DNA of 64,000 bases from Uloborus plumipes (lineage: Eukaryota; Arthropoda; Arachnida; Araneae; Uloboridae). How positions within the stretch are numbered: the first letter of the stretch is position 1; each line of letters starts with the position of its first letter. The position numbers and the translations under genes are program-made. The stretch is taken from contig JAXGGA010002979.1 in NCBI GenBank assembly GCA_038373865.1, positions 46,990 through 110,989 of the forward strand, in the 5' to 3' direction. Below are positions 37,701 to 51,020 of the stretch, in pieces. The notes beneath the pieces are model-generated. The model was given only the letters and a program-made list of their open reading frames with translations. It did not search any database and had not been told where the DNA came from.

Positions 37701-40700
37701 TTTTGTCTTGAATTTTCATTAAAGAAAACCTGAGAACAAATGATGCATGAAAAAGTAAAAGTACATTCATTCCTTAGTGTTGAAACGTAGTTTGATGCAA
37801 AAGTAAACAAGCACTCTTTTTCACACAAGAAGCACCATGCTCCAATTCACCCCTGATTCAAATGTATTTTGCATGTCACTTACGGTACTGCTTCTGCTGC
37901 AATTATATGAATAATTTAATTTAATAACAATTGAAAATGTTTCTACTTCAATTAGCTAAATTATATGGATTTCACAAGAAAAGTAATGGTGAGCTATATA
38001 ACAACCCCCCCCCCTTTTTTTTTCACCTACGTAACAAAAAAAAAGGTAAATAATTGCAATACGTATGGCACACGCATTGTAAAGTGTCCGCATTTTTAAA
38101 CATTTAACATGTATGTGGATGTTAAAGCAGTAAAAGTACAAGGTGGTTGATGTATTCCTCTTAAGACTGTTTTCTTTCAATTGCAGTTAAAATCTTCAAT
38201 AAATTTCTACTATAAATACAATAACGCGAAGTTACTTACAAAAGGGATCTTCGTAAAATTGAAGACATAATGAAGACAATAGGAATCCAACAGTTGGTCC
38301 GAGCAGTCTGAGGGCAAATAATGTACCTAAAATGAAATTAATACACTGTTTGAACATTTCAAATCGAAGTTGAACAAACCAGTTTATATTTATAAAATTT
38401 TGAAGGGAAGGAAAAGAGAGTACGTTAGCTTAAAACCAAAAACAATTTATTTCCTTTTAGAAACAGAAAAAGGTTTAAAAAAGTTAGTAAACCATGAAAA
38501 CTTATATGTAAAGCATTAAGAAGTTTTGGGCTTTAGTGAAAAATACTAATTGTATTGCCGAATTTTTTAACAGTTATAACTAAATCACAAAAAAAATGAG
38601 TCTTTTTTCTCTTTTTTTCGTATGTGTGCATGTGAGTCATTTTCACCATATGCTTACATTTCAGAATTTTTTTAATTTGCTATTTTCTCTTAGAATCACT
38701 AAGAGATGTTTTGTCACATATTTAAGGTGTGTGAAAAAGTAATTGGTTGTACACTTTGATGCATAATTAAGCATTCAAATGCTGTTGTAAGACTTTAAGT
38801 TGCAAATAAAATTGTCGTCCGTAACCATTGTCGTAACCATTGTCGTCCTTGCACTTTTAAGGCTTGGTTTCCTAGAATCGTCGCCGACGCCGGGCGCGAC
38901 GCACGCTGGAATCAGAATCAGTTTGATTGGAGCGTGGCATGAAGCGACGTCACTCTGCGGCTCAGGCGCATGCGCAGAAGGCGGCGGCGTCTGTCGCCTC
39001 GCCAGAGATCGACGATTTCATTCCTAGGAAACCGGCCTTTTAAACTGTTTCATAACGCCTCGAACGAACTTCATTTGAAATTATTTGCGTCCCTGAAGCT
39101 CAAACCAATGTTTGTGATTATTAAAATAATGATCAAAAACTATGGTAACGGATTTGACCAGTAACGAACTTGACATTTCAACCAAAATGTCAAATTATGG
39201 CTAGGTTGTCGAATTTAAAAATTGAACAACAATATGCATATTCTTAGAGTTGTATAATAAACAATATTTCGGGGTAAAAGTTGAGAAAAAGTAAGAATTA
39301 GTACTAAAATCTTTGGTAACAGACTTGACAAAGAATAAAAATATGCACCTGGAAGAAATCTTGTGCGAAACGCCACAGCAATACTTCTCGACTCAGGAAA
39401 ACAAAATGGTACGAAATAGTCATGTTACTAGTTTGTTAAGTTAACTGAATACGTGTTACCATCTTTTGACTGCAATAAATACCTTTTTTAGCTGAAATAA
39501 TCTTAGGGTAACGTACTTGACAAGAACTGCCGGACAAAAAATATTCATACATTTCTTAATGAAAAAAAATACTATTGTCAATGTTTATTATGAATATCAT
39601 ATACTAATAGTCAATATATAAAAATAATTTGTTGTATATACTTTTTTATACAATTAAGTGTACAAAAAAATAGTTGAACTCGCGAAAATTGGAAATGGAC
39701 AAGCGTTTTCGCCTTGATTCTCATTTTTTAAGACTTATATGAAAATAAATAAATAAATTTCAATAATTTTTTGAGTGATAGAATTTTTTGGGGGGGTATT
39801 TCTTGCTTAAAATAATTGTTTGCATTGAATTTAAAATATAAGTTATGCTTCAAAATCGTCTTTTTAACCTCTGGATAGCAAATGTAAGAAAATTTTGAAA
39901 ATGACCCATATGTATTTCAAACTTAAACCTAAACTCTGTGTACCTATTATTTTTGGTGCAACTTATCACTGATTTTAATTTGTACTTTGTTATTCAAAGC
40001 TACATTTTTTTCTGTTCCACTTCTACTGATAAGCAAGCAATTTTTTTTTATGCAATGAAGAAAAAAAGCTTAAATCAAGCACAATTGTCAAGAAAATACA
40101 TGATTTACAGTATCAAAGCTGTAATGGAAGCTCTAAACTCTCCATCAGTACTAGTGCTCTACACACAACATTTTTTTCCAAATTTCAAAAAATGTCCTAA
40201 GGAATTATCTTACGACTCTTTTGCTTTGTGCAGAACATTTTCACATATGAAGAGCCTTTACTGCAGTCTTGGAGCAGCCATATTCTGTATGTTTTTCACA
40301 ATTTGTGCTTTCTCACGTTGTTCTTTTAATTCAATCATATTTTTGCAGAAAGCATATTTGATCATTTTTCATTTAGCACTAAACACATCTTCTTATTTTT
40401 TAATTTTGCATTTTCACTTTTTAGTGACACTAGATGGGCTATGGGTAACTTTCCTTGTAAATTTCAATTTTAAAAAAAAGCAGAAAACTTATTTTATCCT
40501 CTCCAAGAGAGAGCAGCAGTTCGTTTTGTTTATTTTTTTAAGTCAAATGTAGAAGGAAATTTGAAGTACAACAACTAACATAGATCTAACTCACCCTAAA
40601 TGGCTCGAAGTAAGAAAGTATTCGAAAAAGGAACTTTCGAAGTATTTCTTTCCGACCCTTTGTCCTACCTCTCTTACTAATTGATTAAGAAAATTTAAGC

Positions 40701-43700
40701 AATATTTCTAGGCCTGATGACAATGCTTCAAAAATGTAAACTTCCAGTGCAGAAATTGAAAACACAAAAAAATATTAAGTGCACATTAACAAACGCTAGA
40801 AAGTAATACAAGGAAGTTACAATCGCTTTTGTGAAGGAAAACATTAAAGTTGGAAAAAAGCTAAGGTCAAACTCATAATCTTAAAAAATAAAGCAATGCA
40901 TACTGCTATTTTCATACGGAAATACTATCAGTAAGATCTACTGTCAATTCTATATGATCAAAGCCAGGCTGATAATAGATTTTGTCTTACTTTATTTTTA
41001 TTTATTTTGACTGAGCTGTTATTTCTTTACACCTTTTCCTGCAGTAAATATTTTATACCCACAAGGACAAAGCTTTTTTTTTCTTGTCGGTCTGTTTGTA
41101 GCTTTTTGGTTATCTTTATGTTTGTATTGATAAAACATAATGTTTAATACATTTACTCTAGTTTTGACATGCACAATTTGGCTAAATAATCCTTGGTTGT
41201 AACCAGAACTAGGATTTAGTTCACATACAAACTCACGGGAGCTCAATTCCAGTGCTCATTTACAATGTCACGCGTTTTCTGCTTTTTCTCATATTTTAAT
41301 CCTAATACACTGTTTAAGCATTAAGATAAGAGTGCATTCAATTCAACTTGACTTGATCGAATTCTACCCACGAGTAACGTAGCGAAAAATGACTTTTTGG
41401 ATTGGGCGAAGAAAATTTCTGCCTTCGCTATTGGTAGATTTTGATCTACCAGATTATACCTTTTTGTTATTTTGGTCTACCATATAGATAGACAATTAAT
41501 CTTATTCAATTCAGTCTAATTCTATCAGAATTTTATTGAATTTCAAGCACAAGTAGTGCAGTATCCTATGGGCATATTCCCCTGAACTCCTGCACTATTT
41601 GTGTTTGAAATAAAGCCCTCAGTGGTACCCCCTAAGAGAATGAAATCCTTAGACAGTACGAATGTTATGAAAAATAAATTTAAGGAAAAATCAACTCTAA
41701 CCCAATTGATCGTACTCGATTCAATAGAATTCTATCAAGCAATAGTGCAACTAAACACTTCATTTGACCTACACAGAAGGAAGTGCTTTGTTATTCAATT
41801 GAATCGGACACAATTAAAGTGAATATGCTGATAAGTACATCAGTTTAGAAGACAACAAGACTTTGCTGAAAACTGATATGAAGTTTTAAATTTCGCAACA
41901 AGCAAGCTTTAGGGAAAGAAAGAAATATTCAAAGTATCTTTAAAGCAAAAGGGAAAAAAATATATTCTAAAAATATGACTCAGTGTTTCGCCTCCATGTC
42001 CGTCAGTAATTGATAACTTAATGGCAATTCATCCACCTTATCTGTTTTCTGATGGTGGAGCGTGTGTAGATGGACACGGCGATAGTAGGGAAAAAACCGA
42101 TGAGGAGTAATCACAATCTGATATGACATCACAAGACCATTGATGCTATCTATGGAATTTTGTGCACTGAAAGGTCGTGACCTTTCTGAAAAACAAGCTT
42201 GTTTACAGTCAGTTCACTGCAATGATTCAGTAAAAATCAACGGATATTTTTGTTCAGCATATGATAAGCATTTAAGGAATGCAAATGTGAAAAACCTTTC
42301 AATTTTACATTTTTGTCCTAAAGTATTTCTTAGAAAGTTATCGGTGATGTTTTATCTGAGTTTTTATAAAAGTCATTAAAGTGAATTTTTAAATTACAGA
42401 TGAAACACAAAAGGCAGTTTTTCAATTCGTAGTTATACACATTAAAATGGATACTTCTGAAAGCAATAAACTTCTTCCTTGTAATATTAATAAAAGCAAG
42501 ATTTTGTTGATCATGGCATTATATGTTTTCACTCAATAACGAAACAAAGCTATAAAATGTGAAAATAACTTTAAAATTATATTTCTGTGCGCCCAATTTC
42601 CCCTTCATATCCCTCATTTCTCCATGCACTAGTTTTAAACTGAGTTTTTTTTTTTTTATATAGTTTTAAATTAGTCCGGTGGAAAAGTACCTGAAAAGGC
42701 CCCTAAGGGACCCTGATTGTGTTACAAGTAAAGCTAAAAGAAATATTTCCTTAAAGAGATTGCGATTTGCTAAATAAAGCTCTATTTTCAGGCAAAGAAA
42801 TGAATATTGACTTTTAAATGCAAATGTATGCTGTCGAAAAAAGGTACAGCGTAATATTGCATTTCATCTTTTCATTCAATTTCAAAACACAACAATAAAA
42901 ATTTTAATTATTCTGGAGCCATCGTTAAGGGAAGAAAATACGATTGAAAGAAACATTCGAAGTCATAAAAAGTTGAAATCGACAGCTTTTGTTGAGAACT
43001 TTTTCATGACAAATAAAAAAAAACAAAGGATTCTGATCATGATGATATTTTTATGCTTATATATAAATGATAGATTAAAATAATATAACTTAAATGGGGG
43101 AAAACTTTTTCTTAGAAAGATAGGAACTTCATGAAATCCTAGAAGAATAATACTATTTCAAAAGCACGAAACTGAAACATTATTTATATATTATTATTTG
43201 TGTGACTTAAAAGGTTTTTAATTAATACTTGATTTAAGTTTTAATCAGTTTTGTTCCCGATAGCTCTCTTGGATTAATCCCGATTTTCCCCATTTCCTCC
43301 CAATTTCTTCTCTTGGATTAGTATCAGTAAAGTGGAAACTGATGAAATAATCAGCAGCTAAAATGTTCAGCTACAAAATTTCTGCTATACATAACAACTC
43401 AAGCGAGGAAAAGATATCGATTCACATCGCAAAAATACATCAACAAAACCTTACTTTCTAAAACAAAAATAAAGTAAAAAAATATTTTTTTTCCAAACGA
43501 TCAAATACATAAGAATCTGATAACAAACAAACTTATATATGTTTTAAGCAGTGAGTAACCACCCCTAAGCAAGGGCTAAGGCAGGAACATGCAATACAGT
43601 ATGTTTCGCTTCTTCATCAGGAACGGTGGGGAGCTCGAGGTTGCGACAGGTACCAATAAGGATTTGGAATTTTTCTAGGGGGCTATTCTCATTTTATTTC

Positions 43701-45506
43701 TTTTATCTCCAAAATTATTGCAATGCGTTATATGAACGAAAATTATCTTCAGACAGCTCATAAAGTACCATATCAATGAAAACGAAATAGCTTTTAGGTA
43801 ACATATTTTTTCGAGAACTTAGACTTTTATTCGGTTTGAAATTTAAAAAATTATCAATTAAATTTAAGTTGTGAGATAAAAAACTCTTCATTTTTTAAAT
43901 TTTAATTCCTGGAGTTTTATACAATTACAGATTTTATTTTTCCAACATTAGTAATGTTGATTTTTTTTATATAATCATCGTATTTTAACGCGAAGGATCC
44001 ACTTTAAAGCTAATTCGTCATAGCTCATTATATTTTGCAGCTAATTATTGCAATTTTCAATGTGACATAGGGGTGCTAACTGTTTTTGAACTTTATGCAT
44101 TGCTTCCTATGGTAAATATTGACTTCAAACCTGTTTAAAACTACACATATGTAAAAAATTAAAGACACAAATAAATAAAATAAAATTTAAAAAATGAATA
44201 GAACGAAATAAAATCTGAAACGAATATTTTAATAAAGGAAACTGAAACCTTGATTGTTTTTTCCTTCTTCAGTAAAATTCGGTGAAGGACAGTACAGCTG
44301 TTAAGGTACAGATTTATGTTTGGAAATTGCTACATTTTCTATAGAATAATTCTGGAAATGTGTTCAAAACCGTGAAAAAGTTTTTAAAACTTCCTTTAAT
44401 GAAGAGAAGAAAAATATTGGTACTCAATTAGTCTACTGTAATAAAATTGCTAATTGTTTTCAAAATATATTTTTCTTTTTTTTCGCTCGCAACAACTTTT
44501 TTAATACATAACTTTAAATACATTCTGTTCCATTTTCAAACCATTTGCTTCTTTGATTAGAGTGCCGTGAAAACATTCTTACAATTGTGAAAAGCTATTG
44601 AACAATTTGATTTTGTTGTAATACGTTGTCTCAAATTGATCCTTAGCCTGGAAAAAGCATTACTGTAAACAAAAATAAACAGTTTAAATTTAAGGTTCAA
44701 ATACATTTTCCTTTTGCAATAAGACATCATGATGATTCGAGTGCAATATTTGTAACAAAAATCATAAACAAAAACATAATTTTTAACGCAAACTGATTTG
44801 AGCTTTAAAAATATTTTGCACCCTACTTACCAAAATAAACAGGCGAGTTCTTCTTCTTAACACTATCATCTAAATAAGAAGTTCCGATTGTATAGAACGC
44901 CAGCGATCCGAATCCTTTTAGGAAATTTCCGAAAAACAAAAGAGAAACAGCAGTGAACGTTGGGGACTTCTCGCAAAAATAATCCTTCTCCTGAAAATTA
45001 CAAAACTCTTCCTTAGTCCTATTTGCGGCAAATCTTGCAGCTTCAATACTCTGGTGCAGAACCGGTCCGTATATAAAGTAAGGAAGGGACATTATGAAGC
45101 AACTTAAAACTGCAACGACCATGCCAAGAGCAACAAGACGAGGACGATGTGATTTTCCACCAAAGTAACCAAGAAACAATCCAAATAGTATAGGACTTAT
45201 TTCGTCCGCTATCATTATAATTCCAGTAACTTTGCTTTCATATGCATATCTCTTTTCTAGAGTTGACAAACATCCGACCAGGTAAGTGAAGAAAGCACCT
45301 TGAAGAACCCCAAGTATACTGTGGTTCACAAGAAAAATTTTGGGTGTATTCAGCTTTTGTAGAATTTTCGGATGCCAGGATCCGATTCCACACATAGTAT
45401 CCAAATCTGCAGCATCATTGTCAGAGGCAAATGGGTCTTGGGTGGACACCGGCTGAAAACCAATTTTCAAAGAATTCTTCTTCATATTAGGTATTTGTGC
45501 AGACAT
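19462..45506 (-). CDS. OATP-A: organic anion transporting polypeptide, nine exons
   Basis: This is a complete SLCO/OATP gene. Exons are 45506-44831, 38326-38240, 35295-35098, 32074-31910, 31054-30856, 25920-25776, 22354-22179, 20055-19991 and 19775-19462. All introns are GT-AG, and phases join to 2025 nt (674 residues), within the usual OATP range. The protein shows MCGIGSWHP near residue 38, first membrane segment about 56-76, the OATP signature DPRWVGAWW (263-271) at the start of membrane segment 6, and a Kazal-like extracellular loop with ten cysteines between about 449 and 519. Three further hydrophobic stretches lie after the loop, and the cytoplasmic tail is acidic. Known family members are plasma-membrane carriers of bile-acid-like compounds, steroid conjugates, eicosanoids and xenobiotics; the substrate here cannot be told. 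An alternative N-terminus may come from the exon at 53953-53245, which ends in the same phase and would give 685 residues. Confidence 0.93.
19991..20055 (-). CDS. OATP-A exon 8
   Basis: This 65-nt exon has a TTTTTGCAG acceptor and a GTAAGT donor at 19990. It encodes CVDPEDKSIALGALSGVFSL, corresponding to the conserved 'V.pe.kslALG' region before membrane segment 12. Phase is 2 in, 1 out. Intron 8 (19776-19990) is only 215 nt. Confidence 0.9.
20592..21043. mobile_element. Tigger/pogo-like miniature element, copy 1 (in OATP-A intron 7)
   Basis: The ends are TACAGTACACTCC...TTATCCG on the left and CGAATAATCGAGAGTTTACT plus GTA on the right. These are inverted repeats with TA borders of the type known from pogo/Tigger elements (CAGT...TTATCCGCG). 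The interior matches the reverse complement of 55700-56120 over most of its length (shared ATAAAATAAGGGGTAAAGAA and TGATATGTACAAAC). There is no transposase coding. A minus-strand donor-like GTAAGTACCACTTCT at 20836-20822 is carried by the element, so it could offer a cryptic splice site. Confidence 0.75.
22179..22354 (-). CDS. OATP-A exon 7
   Basis: The exon has a TTTTCAG acceptor and a GTAAGT donor, phase 0 in and 2 out. It completes the cysteine-rich loop (NCKCV, then YCDFEC) and encodes membrane segment 10 with FVVILSLGKLLSSTARVAN. Confidence 0.92.
22355..25775 (-). other. Intron 6 of OATP-A
   Basis: AT-rich intron. The short open frames at 23976-24221 and 24904-25098 carry no recognisable motif, and C runs occur at 25107-25118 and 25205-25217. 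No nested element was recognised. Confidence 0.5.
25776..25920 (-). CDS. OATP-A exon 6 (Kazal-like loop)
   Basis: The exon encodes most of the Kazal-like extracellular domain between membrane segments 9 and 10: C-x3-C-x-C, then TPVCGPDGKSTYFSPCYAGC. The PVCG.dG..Y.SpC.aGC pattern is the OATP hallmark of this loop. TTCTTTAG acceptor, GTAAGT donor, phase 2 in and 0 out. It is a loop of the transporter, not a free protease inhibitor gene. Confidence 0.95.
27313..27558 (-). pseudogene. LINE ORF2 C-terminal fragment
   Basis: An open minus-strand frame without a start codon reads about 80 residues, including IIACLLIGHTRLTHKYLLSH, EPAPVCTF and FLHILCNYPNF. This matches the typical C-terminal zinc-binding tail of RNase H-bearing arthropod LINEs (GHTRLTHxYLL...C...HIL..C..F). 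One of the expected cysteines is replaced (CTF rather than CxxC). It is a 5'-truncated remnant inside OATP-A intron 5. Confidence 0.7.
29090..30633 (-). mobile_element. Tc1/mariner-type transposon with double terminal repeats
   Basis: The element is bordered by TACAGT (29090) and ACTGTA (30633), so it sits at a TA target. Outer repeats share the AAGTTTAAGCAC / GTGCTTAAACGTTT core. A second set lies inside: TATCGCAAAAGTTTAAGCAC near 29275 and its inverse TGCATAAACTTTTGCGACAG near 30437. Two repeat copies per end is the IR/DR layout known for some Tc1-like elements. Size is about 1.54 kb. It encodes the broken transposase at 30323-29455 and lies in the same direction as OATP-A within intron 5. 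Confidence 0.8.
29455..30323 (-). pseudogene. Tc1-like DD34E transposase, disrupted
   Basis: The pieces are a paired-type helix-turn-helix (AEGNSVMQISVILNRSKRGI, then the GRPRKT hook), a middle block with WITVLFSDGKQWNLD and GSVMVWGAF, and a catalytic end with DFQQDNALIH and SPDLNPIENIW. The second Asp and the Glu are separated by 34 residues, i.e. DD34E, and all three acidic residues survive. The natural start near 30323 is followed by a stop at codon 3, and at least two frameshifts or stops separate the pieces, so no functional transposase is made. Confidence 0.85.
30856..31054 (-). CDS. OATP-A exon 5
   Basis: The exon encodes membrane segments 8 and 9, with PASIIGMQLGILFGGIAIRK, the loop KFRPRPRVMTGG and ESFSVIALISCMVIT. 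GTTTCAAG acceptor, GTAAGT donor, phase 1 in and 2 out. Confidence 0.92.
31055..31909 (-). other. Intron 4 of OATP-A with a CpG-richer patch
   Basis: The patch at about 31370-31570 is richer in CpG than its surroundings (GTGGCGCCATCTGTTGAG, ATGACGTACGG) and may be a repeat fragment. No ends were identified and the plus-strand frame across it has no motif. Confidence 0.35.
31910..32074 (-). CDS. OATP-A exon 4
   Basis: The exon encodes the cytoplasmic loop end and membrane segment 7: MGKAMKRLGKNPILICHYLG, then GVVGYYVLLPKYMEMQFRQS. The Kyve.QF.qsaskAs stretch is typical of OATPs. TTTTTCAG acceptor, GTAAGA donor, phase 1 to 1. Confidence 0.93.
32075..35097 (-). other. Intron 3 of OATP-A
   Basis: The intron contains the long palindrome at 32801-33274 and T runs. 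The remainder is AT-rich without recognisable coding potential. Confidence 0.5.
32801..33274. repeat. Long fold-back palindrome (arms about 170-190 bp)
   Basis: The left arm runs from ATATGTCTAAAACTTTGTGT (32802) to about 32995. The right arm mirrors it from about 33107 to ACAAAGTTTTAGACATAT (33274), including the TTCCATGCGTCACATTTTT / AAAAATGTGACGCATG block. About 110 bp separate the arms. An ATATAT tract lies at the left edge. It is probably a fold-back miniature transposon, and transcripts of OATP-A intron 3 would carry a long hairpin here. Confidence 0.75.
35098..35295 (-). CDS. OATP-A exon 3 (OATP signature)
   Basis: The exon encodes DPGFGTKDPRWVGAWWLGFI, carrying the OATP superfamily signature D-x-RW-[IV]-GAWW-x-G-[FL] at membrane segment 6. 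A lysine-rich cytoplasmic loop follows (KRFPGKKLPSSLQKKKEEAP). Acceptor AATTTTAG, donor GTAAGA, phase 1 to 1. The signature is intact. Confidence 0.96.
35725..35980 (+). mobile_element. Probable decayed tRNA-derived SINE
   Basis: The head ATCGCACGTTTGATTCTCATC resembles a degraded B-box region (GTTTGATTC versus GGTTCGAATC) and the layout is similar to the SINE at 12054-12347. No target duplication or clear tail was found, so this call is tentative. Confidence 0.3.
37015..37353. repeat. ACTGT-type repeat family, copy g (two tandem units)
   Basis: The block starts AAAAAATGAACCGTTG and contains two units beginning CAGTATAATACTGGCAG at about 37037 and 37190 (period about 155 bp). It ends TACTGTAAAAACAACATTC, then CAATGCAG. 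It is the same family as the copies at 17603 and 63048 and lies in OATP-A intron 2. Confidence 0.75.
38240..38326 (-). CDS. OATP-A exon 2
   Basis: This 87-nt exon (acceptor CATTTTAG, donor GTAAGT, phase 1 to 1) encodes TLFALRLLGPTVGFLLSSLC, the membrane segment after the YFG junction. It is the first exon that either first exon, at 45506 or 53953, could splice to. Confidence 0.93.
38859..39039. mobile_element. CpG-rich miniature inverted-repeat element
   Basis: The ends AAGGCTTGGTTTCCTAG (38859) and CTAGGAAACCGGCCTT (39039) are inverted repeats, and the inverted match continues to CGTCG. The 181-bp body is GC- and CpG-rich (GCCGACGCCGGGCGCGACGC, GCGCATGCGCAG, GGCGGCGGCG), in sharp contrast to the flanks. 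Flanks read CTTTT on the left and TTAAAC on the right. There is no coding capacity; the open frames across it only reflect the GC content. Confidence 0.65.
39938..40552 (+). other. Unrecognised 204-codon open frame in OATP-A intron 1
   Basis: An unbroken plus-strand frame of 205 codons, rich in Phe, Leu, Ile and Ser, with no domain I recognise and no obvious codon bias. The length is unusual for this AT-rich DNA. It could be chance or a remnant of a mobile-element protein. I saw no flanking repeats, splice signals or promoter, so I do not call it a gene. Confidence 0.2.
43544..43600 (-). repeat. Partial copy of the 11.3-kb hairpin repeat
   Basis: On the minus strand this reads TTGCATGTTCCTGCCTTAGC...GGTTACTCACTGCTTA, the same order as 11348-11400, with a handful of changes. 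The palindromic half present at 11293 is absent here. Confidence 0.6.
44831..45506 (-). CDS. OATP-A exon 1 (proximal first exon)
   Basis: The ATG at 45506 (context AAAATGT) opens 225 codons plus one base to the GTAAGT donor at 44830. Landmarks are CGIGSWHP, membrane segment 1 followed by LSTLEKRYAYESK, GYFGGKSHRPR, LPYFIYG and the exon end YLDDSVKKKNSPVYFG. A second ATG lies at codon 8. It is homologous along its length to the first exons at 53953 and 9306. Confidence 0.95.
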
Positions 45507-46823
45507 TTTAAAGTGTTGTTTGTTGTTATAAATAGTTCAAACGAAAACCACTTACTTTGAAACACTAATTAAATGAAAATATGTCTCTGAGATGCACTTC
45601 TCATCAAGTTCACACAATGATTAACAAAATGAAAATTGAAAATATTTTCTTGCTTTGGCGCAAATCAATGTCAAGTCTTAAACTCATTCCAAAAATAGTT
45701 CTGTGGAGCAAAATATCTTCATGATTTTTTTACTTTAGCTATTTTAAGCATCTGAATCTATTTGAATAAATACTCAATCTTATTTAAAATGTAGGCACCA
45801 CTTTCTAAGTCGAGAAATAAACATAGTTCCTTCTTTTGTCTAAAGCATATTTCCGATAGTGATGGCCAAAAATTTAGTCTGGTGAGAATGTATTTTATCG
45901 GAAAATTTATGCGGCCCAATGCTTCTCTCAACGCGTAATAAGACTGATTTTCTTGGGGAAACTTCGTTGAAACTCAGTCCAAGATTTGATAAAGTGATTA
46001 CTTAAGATAAGTGACCTATCAAAAGGACTCCAGCTCAAGTATTGAAGTAACGTTGCATCCGTTCAACAAACATAAGGGAGGTTTTTATCTTTAGACTAAT
46101 CTAGATGAAGCTTTATTGCGAGAAATAGTTGTAGAACATGGCAATAAATCTTTAAAATAGCATAAATAAAGCAATAAATTTATCACTGTTGCTTTTTTTG
46201 AGATTTACCGTCAAAATGATAAGTTTTCCCTTGAATCTTTTTTTCCACCTATTAATTTCACCAAGCTAAAGGTACTTACGCAGAAAGCTAAAGGTATAGT
46301 GTAGAAAAAAGTGTCGACATCACATACGAAACACATTTCAACATTGAAAATACGTTTATTGTTGGGAATACCCAACAGAAACATTCGGAGATGAACAAAA
46401 CAAACAAGACAAAATGATATCTAGAGCCGAAATTTATTACGTAGTACCATCAAGATCATCTTTTTTTCTGATTTGAAAATTTTGATGAGACTTCACATAT
46501 ATATTTAGCAATTGGTTTACTATTTTACTTTTTATTTTTGGTTCTTTTCAATTGAGTTGGGCGATCATTTGAATCGAACTTTTTAATGGCTTGCTCGTTA
46601 TTTGACGTTACTTTTAATTTTGTTTGTAAGCTTGTTTTGTGTGAAATTCCGTTAAGATGGCGAAATAACGTATGATATTACCAAACAAGTAGCTTCTATG
46701 AAATTTTGATTCAAGCATGATGTCAATGAACAAAATTAAAAGTGATCTCCCAATATTTTAAATTAGCCAATTCACGTACCACGGAGAACTACCTAATTAA
46801 TTCTCCATAATTGCCATACTTGT
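45507..46823. other. Region upstream of OATP-A exon 1
   Basis: The promoter of the proximal first exon would be expected here, but no TATA or initiator element can be assigned. No repeat or gene was recognised. Confidence 0.3.
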
Positions 46824-47136
46824 ACAGTCGAGCCCGCTTAATAGAATAGCCATTTTGCCACAAAAAATATTCTAATAAGCGGGATATTCCATTATCCGGA
46901 GTGGAGTGGAGTGCACCTACCGACTGCCGTAGAATGACTGCCAGGGTCTTTTCGTAAGCCGGCAGTCGGAGTCGGTGTCCAAATTTATTATTAAAACACC
47001 AAAACATTACATACAATAAAGATAGTACAAAACAAATAACATTGTATAATACAAAAACAGCAAGACAAAGAACATACAAAACACAGAGATATGAAAAGAT
47101 GACTAAGCGAAACAGACTAATAAAAAAAAATATATA

Positions 47137-50005
<2,869 letters not shown>

Positions 50006-50092
<87 letters not shown>
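50006..50092. repeat. (TA)n microsatellite, right
   Basis: About 87 bp of TA repeats between the preceding element and the 3' end of the LINE. It may be partly the microsatellite tail of the LINE. Confidence 0.95.
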
Positions 50093-50095
<3 letters not shown>

Positions 50096-50249
50096 AGGCT
50101 ATATCACTAAGTGAATGAAAAGGTGTGCGCAAAAATATTATGGGCTAAGATCACGTGTTGGACGGAAGATTGTATAAAAGGGGTAGGTGAGAAAAATTTA
50201 ATCAGGAGATGTCATGCATAACAAAAGAAAGAGCGATTAAGGGTGAATT

Positions 50250-50552
50250 TTAGCTTGAGTCGGGGAAGAGCAGGGTCCTGGTCCTGTTGGCTTCAAAAAA
50301 GTTTAATAGATTTAACATGCATCTGTGAGCTTTAAGGTCAATATGGGAGAGGACTTTCCAGTTGTCTCTCATGTTTTGATTACTATAAGGGAAGTGGTGG
50401 GCTCTGGTGTGCGAGCAAAAGAGTAGGTGGTGTTTTAAATCTCCAAAATCACCACAGATGCAGTTTGGAGAAGGAAGTAATTTATGTCTGAAAAAGTAAT
50501 CATGGGGGAGGCCATGTCCAGAATAGAATTGATTCAGGGTTTTATTTGCCAA
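50250..50552 (-). pseudogene. LINE C-terminal zinc-binding tail
   Basis: The frame shows ANKTLNQFYSGHGLPHDYFF, then CICGDFGDLKHHLLFC, the usual CxC/C...H...C tail, in a different frame from the RNase H block. It ends about 150 bp before the TA tract. Confidence 0.75.
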
Positions 50553-50615
50553 CAGAGTGTTGAAAGAAGGGGTAGGGAAAAGATCAAAAGTCCATCCCCC
50601 GGAGGATTCATTTGT

Positions 50616-51020
50616 CTAATATTCTTTCCAGATGTAGAAGAGATAATCACGGAGGATAGATTTAAAGTGGGAGATTGGGTGTGGAAGGGAAAAGTTTTGG
50701 GGTTTCGAATTCGCTTCAAAGGCAAGCTTATCGGCCGTTTTATTGCCTGTGATTCTAATATGGGCCTTGACCCAGGAGATTGAAGTAAAATTGGCAATTT
50801 TGGCAAAATTTTGTTGGGTTTTAAAAGTAAGGAGGGAAAAGGAATGGAACTGGAGGAGCGATTGAATGGCTGAAAGGCTGTCAGACAAAATAAAAAAGGA
50901 GAAACCTGGGAAGTCAAGAGAATTGGAAATGATCCATTTGATGACTAAATTAATGGCAAGCATTTCGGCCTGGAAGATCGAGTTATGAGGAGAGAGGGTG
51001 TTCGTTTTCGCGAAAAAGAG
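50616..51020 (-). pseudogene. LINE RNase H domain
   Basis: The frame shows FFNDDLFFAK, FQAEMLAINLVIKW (catalytic Glu), FFILSDSLSAI (catalytic Asp) and SWVKAHIRITGNKTADKLAF (final Asp). The order and spacing fit a LINE-encoded RNase H. Confidence 0.8.

Larger units (their letters stand above)
35296..38239 (-). other. Intron 2 of OATP-A
   Basis: The intron contains a probable decayed tRNA-type SINE (35725-35980) and an ACTGT-family copy (37015-37353). The rest is AT-rich and not recognised. Confidence 0.5.
38327..44830 (-). other. Intron 1 of OATP-A
   Basis: A 6.5-kb intron. It contains the CpG-rich miniature element at 38859-39039, a partial copy of the 11.3-kb hairpin repeat (43544-43600) and an unexplained plus-strand open frame (39938-40552). 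Otherwise AT-rich. Confidence 0.55.
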
